From Antedon mediterranea (lineage: Eukaryota; Echinodermata; Crinoidea; Comatulida; Antedonidae): a stretch of DNA of 64,000 bases. Positions 58,891-64,000 of the stretch are shown piece after piece. The notes below the pieces were generated by a model, which made no database searches, was not told where the DNA came from, and saw nothing but the letters and a program-made list of their open reading frames with translations. A program made the position numbers and the translations under genes. The DNA lies in the NCBI RefSeq assembly GCF_964355755.1, contig NC_092677.1, positions 10,128,601-10,192,600 on the forward strand, in the 5' to 3' direction. Within the stretch, counting starts at the first letter, position 1. Every line of letters starts with the position of its first letter.

Positions 58891-59087
58891 GTGTATTGAT
58901 TATCAAGATAGCGTAAAGTAAATAAGCAATATAATACTGAGCTGCGTTATTCACAAAGATATAAATATTATAAGATAAAATACAGATAATCAACAATACA
59001 AATTTATTACCATAAAATAAAATGTATATTATTATAAAATGTTCGCCATTTGATTAAATAAACCATATAAAAACATAAATGTCTTAC

Positions 59088-59232
59088 CGTAAAAGGAATA
59101 TGGCGTTTCATCGATAGACGACGAGGCGTTTAATTGGATGTTGCTACAAGAAATCTGATTCATTATGGATTCATATGGTTGCCATGGGAATAGCTGATTA
59201 CTGTGCACTTTATTTAAAGACTGGCTTCTCAT
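59088..59232 (-). other. Possible upstream exon of the CNGB gene
   Basis: A 48-codon open frame from ATG 59232 (MRSQSLNKVHSNQLFPWQPY at the start, ASSSIDETPYSFY at the end) reaches a good donor, ACG|GTAAGA at 59088/59087. Joined to the acceptor before 57555 it would not continue in the channel frame: it meets TGA one codon later, and that TGA overlaps the channel ATG. It could be a 5' UTR exon with a short upstream ORF, an exon that joins an unseen exon, or chance. Confidence 0.4.
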
Positions 59233-59775
59233 TGTATATGATTGTAGAACTTCTATTTAATAATCAGCTTAGCGTTTTGCTGTCTCACAGCTAACGAGCT
59301 TGACTTGTGATGACGTAATGGTGATGATTTGATTGGTATGATGTTAATGCCATGTAAATTAAATGCGGTGGTTTGCTCCAACTCCTTACATGCTTTGTTT
59401 ACTTCATCCATGTTATGTGGTTTGTGGTAAAGCCAACTTCATTTTGCTCATTTCTTCTCAGCTCACGCCTTTCTCTTTTTGCTCAAATCTTTTTGGCTTA
59501 GCTCTGCCATGCATTTTGCTTCTTTTTGTTGGCTCAGATTTTGACCTGTGGAATTGAGTCATCTGCAATTGTAAAAAATGGGTTTGTCTTTAATATAATT
59601 ATTAAAAAGTATAAATAATTAATAATGGAATAATGTATTTATCAATAATAAATTTGTTGATATGGCCATACTGCGTTAAAACATGGTTCTTGGATCACTT
59701 GGTTGCGTTCTGGATTGGAGACTGTGTCTGGAATAGGTGTGGCGGGTGCTGTATACTGGAGAGTGAAGTGATGGT

Positions 59776-59985
59776 GTAATGATAATATCAGACTAGCATG
59801 CATGTGATAGGCATGGGTTCGAGCCTATCTGTACCACAGATTTCATCCTTATATTTGGAAAGATTTTTTACTGCCTTGCCTCGACCTTCGTATTGGGATG
59901 TAACCGTTGGTCCCGTGTACATTATAGTGCATGTTAAGTTCTATTCAAAAAGGGGATTGTCTCCCTATGTGGTGATCTGGTAGGC
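59776..59985 (+). mobile_element. tRNA-derived SINE between CNGB and COG4
   Basis: 'aatatcagactagcatgcat' and 'ggcatgggttcgagcctatc' form a tRNA-like head with a B-box. The tail 'ccacagatttcatccttata' resembles the tails of the 42590 and 46774 copies, then 'gtgatctggtaggcgctgca' closes the element. No complete cloverleaf is formed. Confidence 0.65.
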
Positions 59986-60370
59986 GCTGCACTAATCCGA
60001 ATTTACTATTTTAAATTTAAGCTTGAGAACCAGCCTAATAATAATTTTTTAACATTTTAACATCTTCCCAAAAAAGAGAAGTCAAGGTTCACAAGACATG
60101 AGAGAGTCGACAGCACTCTGTTTTGTCTGTAGACAGCTAGACATGGCCTTCTTCTGCTACATGAACAATTCCATCCACTATGTAGTATAGGACAAATGTA
60201 AATATACTGTAATAAAAACCTTTTTAAAGAATAGATATAATACATTATTGTTAAAATATCATCCCAAACACCACTACTATCACACACCATACCTTCACTT
60301 TTGTTTGTGTGTGTCATGGTTGAGCTAGTTTTGAGGTCACAACTTTGTACGGGTCAGTGGTTTAAGGAAG

Positions 60371-63300
60371 ATGGCGGTAACCGCCACGTCCGAAGAGGTG
60401 GAATACCTCACAGATATTGATCGTATAGTAGCTGCTTTTGACAAATTATGCCAGGAAGAGGTATGTATTAAAAGAATAATAAATAGTGCTTGTGCTGGAG
60501 CAATTGTTTTATTATTGTTAAGTTTTAAATTTGATTTTATTAACGATGATTTTTCTAGGCCTAGCCAGAGTTGAGGGGGTGGGTGTGAGCGGTCGTCATG
60601 TGTTGTGTAGCTTGCAGGGAGGGGTGTTCCGGCGCTAGGCCTAGGGATAATTTACTAGGCCTAACTAACTACCACACTTTTATTTAACTCATGTAGCTAT
60701 ATAGGCCTATACGCACATATTTCTTGTTGGAAGAAGAACCATTATAAAATTCCGTCCTAAATAATGCATTTGACTTTGTTAAATTGTTAATTATTATTTT
60801 TATCTAGCCTAATTCTAATTCAACCTGTTAGTGGCGGTTTCATCGCTGTTGGTTGACAACTGAATAAAATAAAAATAAAATAATAAAATAAGACTGAAAT
60901 AAATTGCCCAACACCATCCATTGCACCAGAGAGTGTATTGTGTCTATACTCCCCGCGGCGCCTTATATTGGGTTTGTATTGTTATTCTCATTAATTATAG
61001 CAACAACTAACAGAAGAAATTGATGAGATGATTGATGAGCAGGGAAATTTAGAGGGCAAGATGAGCACCTTCCAGCGTATTGTGTAAGTTATTAAAAGCT
61101 AAATAAAGGATTAACCTTACTATACTAACATATCACACTAGGCCTTATATTATACTAAGCGTACATATAACGCCAAAGGCACACAGAACAAATTATGCAC
61201 CACCCAGTAATATATTTGAAACGATAAAATTTATCAATATACCAGTTTATACCAGAGTAAATACTGTACTGTACCCTATTGATTTCTACTGTTGGATTGC
61301 TATACTATTTTTGTTTTTTTCAATCTTGTATTGTATTCTTTATAGTCCTAGCTTAACAGATGTGCATTCTGACTCAACTAATCTTGGAGATATGATATCA
61401 TTTACATCTGACCTTGCAGAAAATGTCAGCGGAAAAGTGAGGATATTAGATCTAGCAAAGGTAACATATGGAAATAACTAAAAATACCAAAATGTATTGA
61501 CTTGGTACTTTGTCTTGTACCAAGGATGTACCACAAGTCTGTCAGGACAGTGTATATATCATTGGCAACCAAGGATGTAACACAAGTCTGTCAGGACAGT
61601 GTATACATCATTGGCAACTTTAGAATATGACTTTATAACACATATTCTGATTGTATTCTTGCAATTTGATTGGTCAATTACGTATCGCGTGTCATTTGGA
61701 ATTAGCCCTCTCTAAAAAAATTGATATCTAATGGTGATAATGATCACACTGTCTGAATTTTGAGAATGTTTAGTTTGCCATTTACGATGGATAAATTGAA
61801 TAAAAGTAGGTATGTTATAAATAAATAATGAATATTCTATATTCTTTGAATTGAAAAATTAAGTGCAATATTTTCAACTTGGCTCTTCCTTGTTTTAAAA
61901 TAGAGCAGTCAGTTTTTCAACTCATGAAATATTTTCCATCCAACTCTAAGAATTAATTTTACCATTCTTAATGTAATGCACTTGTCAATTGTATGACCCA
62001 CTATACGACCACCGGGAGAGGTGAGTCATTTTTCCGATGTGCGTCATACTTTTGAATACCGTGACGCACCCGTGCGTCAAAAAGGTGACTTACCTTTAGG
62101 TGACCATGACGCACCCATTTTGACGCACTGTGACCATGTTGTTTATGATATGGTGGGTGGTAAAGTGACGGACATTGACACACCTTGTTCATTGATGTGA
62201 CGTACCATCTAGGTTTTTTGACGCACCCCTGCGTCAGTAATTATTTGTAAATGACGCACCCATGACGCACCTTTCCCGGGGGTCGTATAGTGAGTCATAC
62301 AATTGACAAGTGCATAATGATGGGATTATGATAATAAGAGGATTTTCTGATGATAAAAACAACCAAATCACTTTTTTATAGAGCCGCGTACAAGCTGCAA
62401 AGCACAGAGTAAATGATGTGTTGGATCTTAAGGTTAGTTCTTTTTGTTTTATCATTCCAGACCAACTAAGCATTCTGTTTCAATAACTTGTCTTAACAAT
62501 TCTCCCATTTAACGTAATTCCCTATGCTGATTAATGACTATTAAAAGATTACAGCAGTCTAAATATAAAAGAATTTACTTAAAAATATCCCTTATTTTCT
62601 TAAGCTCTAAATGAGATGTGCCAAAATATGGTAGTGATATGACATCATTGTGTCCATATATGAGCACATCACATTTTTTCATATAAAGTTTGATAATGTA
62701 GACAGAGATTTATAGAAAATGACCAAGGGAAAACTAAATGACTATTAGGAAAAACACATTTAAACTAAATAAATAATTAATATTAACTCATTTTTTGCCT
62801 CTGTAGTTTTGTACAGATGGTGTTCAGACAGCACTACAGTCAGAAGATTTTGAGAAAGCAGCAGCACACATCCATCGATTCCTTTCACTCGATGAGAAAG
62901 TTTTAAAACAGTTTGCTCCGGAAACGAAAGAAAGTAAGCAGTGTTTTATGCAGTTTGTCAGAGCAAGGGACTACATACTTTAAATTGTTTAGAGCATTAT
63001 AGCAGCTGGAAAGAAAAAATAAAAACTGATCAAACTGTAAATTGTCTCTCTAACTAAAGATCATTTTTGGTCTTTTATTAGAGGTCAAATATACATTGTG
63101 TTTAGCCTGAGTGATTTCTAATGAATGTACTGTAATAAAGGTTTCTCTATATAATAACTAAGGACCACCCTTTTTGGAGTCGTTTTGAAACCTAAACCTT
63201 ACCAACCGTACTGGTGGCTACGGCCCTGCCTTAAATTAGAGACATCTGATGTTTTACATGATTGCTTTATATACAGCATTTAAACTCTGGACCATCTTTA

Positions 63301-63503
63301 TCATTTTAGGTGGTGGACTAGATGCGTCTTTGCAGGTGCTGCGGGAGGCTGAAAAGAGACTACAAACACTAGTTCATGAGAAATTTGATGAAGCAGTTGG
63401 TACGAGTGATCTTGCATCGGTTGAACGATTTTTCAAAATCTTTCCTCTTATTGGTCTGAAAGACGAGGGCTTAGCCAAGTTTTCCTCTTACTTAAAAACA
63501 CAG
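60371..63503 (+). CDS. COG4: Conserved oligomeric Golgi complex subunit 4, N-terminal part
   Basis: Six exons in frame: 60371-60460, 61001-61083, 61346-61460, 62382-62432, 62807-62933 and 63310-63503, giving 220 residues; the gene continues past the right edge (human COG4 is 785). The start AAGATGGCG has a strong context. The N-terminal coiled-coil region runs through [16 protein letters not shown] and [20 protein letters not shown]. Family landmarks are [59 protein letters not shown] and [16 protein letters not shown]4 belongs to lobe A of the COG tethering complex, acts in retrograde transport within the Golgi and binds SNAREs and Sly1 in known species. Intron 3 holds a complete MITE, intron 4 a MITE-A copy, and the intron after exon 6 a minisatellite that contains a copy of the exon's end. 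Confidence 0.95.
61520..61620 (+). repeat. Two-copy tandem repeat in COG4 intron 3
   Basis: 'accaaggatgtaccacaagt' with 'ctgtcaggacagtgtatata' and 'tcattggcaa' is repeated once directly with few changes, at a period of about 50 bp. Confidence 0.88.
61977..62314. mobile_element. 338-bp TAA-flanked MITE in COG4 intron 3
   Basis: Terminal inverted repeats of about 45 bp begin TGCACTTGTCAATTGTATGA and end TCATACAATTGACAAGTGCA. TAA stands on both sides (61974-61976 and 62315-62317). The subterminal DNA has many 'gacgcaccc' words in both orientations. The 3-bp TAA duplication fits PIF/Harbinger. There is no ORF of note. Confidence 0.92.
62603..62710 (+). mobile_element. MITE-A copy in COG4 intron 4
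   Basis: TA flanks 'agctctaaatgagatgtgcc' on the left and 'gataatgtagacagagatt' on the right. Part of the left inverted repeat is deleted. Confidence 0.82.
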
Positions 63504-63529
63504 GTAAGCTATCACAACGACTAAACTTA

Positions 63530-64000
63530 CCTAGTTATACCTAGGTAAACTAGTTATACTGTAGTTTACCTAGTTATACTATAGTTTACCTAATTATCCT
63601 ATAGTTTACCTAGTTATACTATAGTTTACCTAGTTATACTGTAGTTTACCTAGTTATACTGTAGTTTACCTAGTTATACTGTAGTTTACCTAATTATCCT
63701 ATAGGTTACCTAGTTATACTGTAGTTTACCTAGTTATACTGTAGTTTACCTAGTTTTAGATGTAGTTTATCTACTGTAGTTTAGCCAAGTTTTCCTCTTA
63801 CTTAAAAACACAGGTAAGCTATCACAACGACTAAACTTACCTAGTTATACTGTAGTTTACCTAGTTATACTGTAGTTTACCTAGTTATACTGTAGTTTAC
63901 CTAGTTATACTGTAGTTTACCTAATTATCCTGTAGGTTACCTAGTTATACTGTAGTTTACCTAGTTATACTGTAGTTTAGCTAGTTTTAGATGTAGTTTA
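63530..64000 (+). repeat. 20-bp minisatellite in the COG4 intron after exon 6
   Basis: Tandem units of 'acctagttatactgtagttt' and close variants ('acctaattatcctataggtt') run from about 63530 to 63777 and from about 63836 to the window edge. The two blocks are separated by a copy of the exon 6 end. The array continues out of the window. Confidence 0.95.
63781..63850 (+). pseudogene. Exact copy of COG4 exon 6 end with splice donor
   Basis: The 70 bases at 63781-63850 are identical to 63471-63540: the last 33 coding bases of exon 6 (encoding [10 protein letters not shown] at the end), the donor CAG|GTAAGC, and the first intron bases up to the start of the minisatellite. The copy lies 310 bp downstream, embedded between minisatellite blocks. 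No proper acceptor precedes it, so it is unlikely to be a working exon. Confidence 0.93.

Overview
The window is animal nuclear DNA: AT-rich, with multi-exon genes carrying GT-AG introns, long introns and dense dispersed repeats. The gene set (PSMA7, LSM14, TAF4, a KCTD1/15-type protein, a cyclic-nucleotide-gated channel beta subunit, COG4, and a first exon of a KIAA1143-like gene) and the frequent short 'aggcctaggcct' words suggest a marine invertebrate deuterostome. I favour an echinoderm, with low confidence because no species-diagnostic marker is present.

Layout: (1) 1-7290 is a satellite array of alternating 181- and 190-bp monomers (371-bp higher-order unit) with one orientation switch near 690-712. 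(2) 7872-10235 holds a divergent pair: the first coding exon of a KIAA1143-like gene on the minus strand and complete PSMA7 on the plus strand. (3) 12965-25987 holds a second divergent pair: LSM14 (minus) and TAF4 (plus), both complete. (4) 27400-39640 is a gene-poor repeat island, packed with two MITE families, including a three-level nested insertion. (5) 39648-40373 is an intronless KCTD1/15-like ORF on the minus strand. (6) 40420-49080 is gene-poor and holds a 20-bp-period minisatellite, SINE pieces and MITEs. (7) 49192-57555 is a 17-exon CNG-channel beta subunit (minus), with a possible upstream exon at 59088-59232. (8) 60371-64000 is the 5' part of COG4 (plus), divergent from the channel and running off the right edge.

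The genes are mostly housekeeping and do not form one pathway. PSMA7 is a 20S proteasome subunit, LSM14 an mRNA-silencing and P-body protein, TAF4 a TFIID subunit and COG4 a Golgi tether subunit. The CNG channel and KCTD protein are tissue-type genes. The more unusual content is the repeat biology: MITE-A (TA target duplication) and MITE-B (TTA target duplication, several copies of exactly 179 bp) lie in introns of almost every gene. Two genes carry partial duplications of their own exon edges inside introns (TAF4 near 24.7 kb, COG4 near 63.8 kb). I see no sign of a wholly new multi-gene system; the best candidates for novelty are listed as findings.
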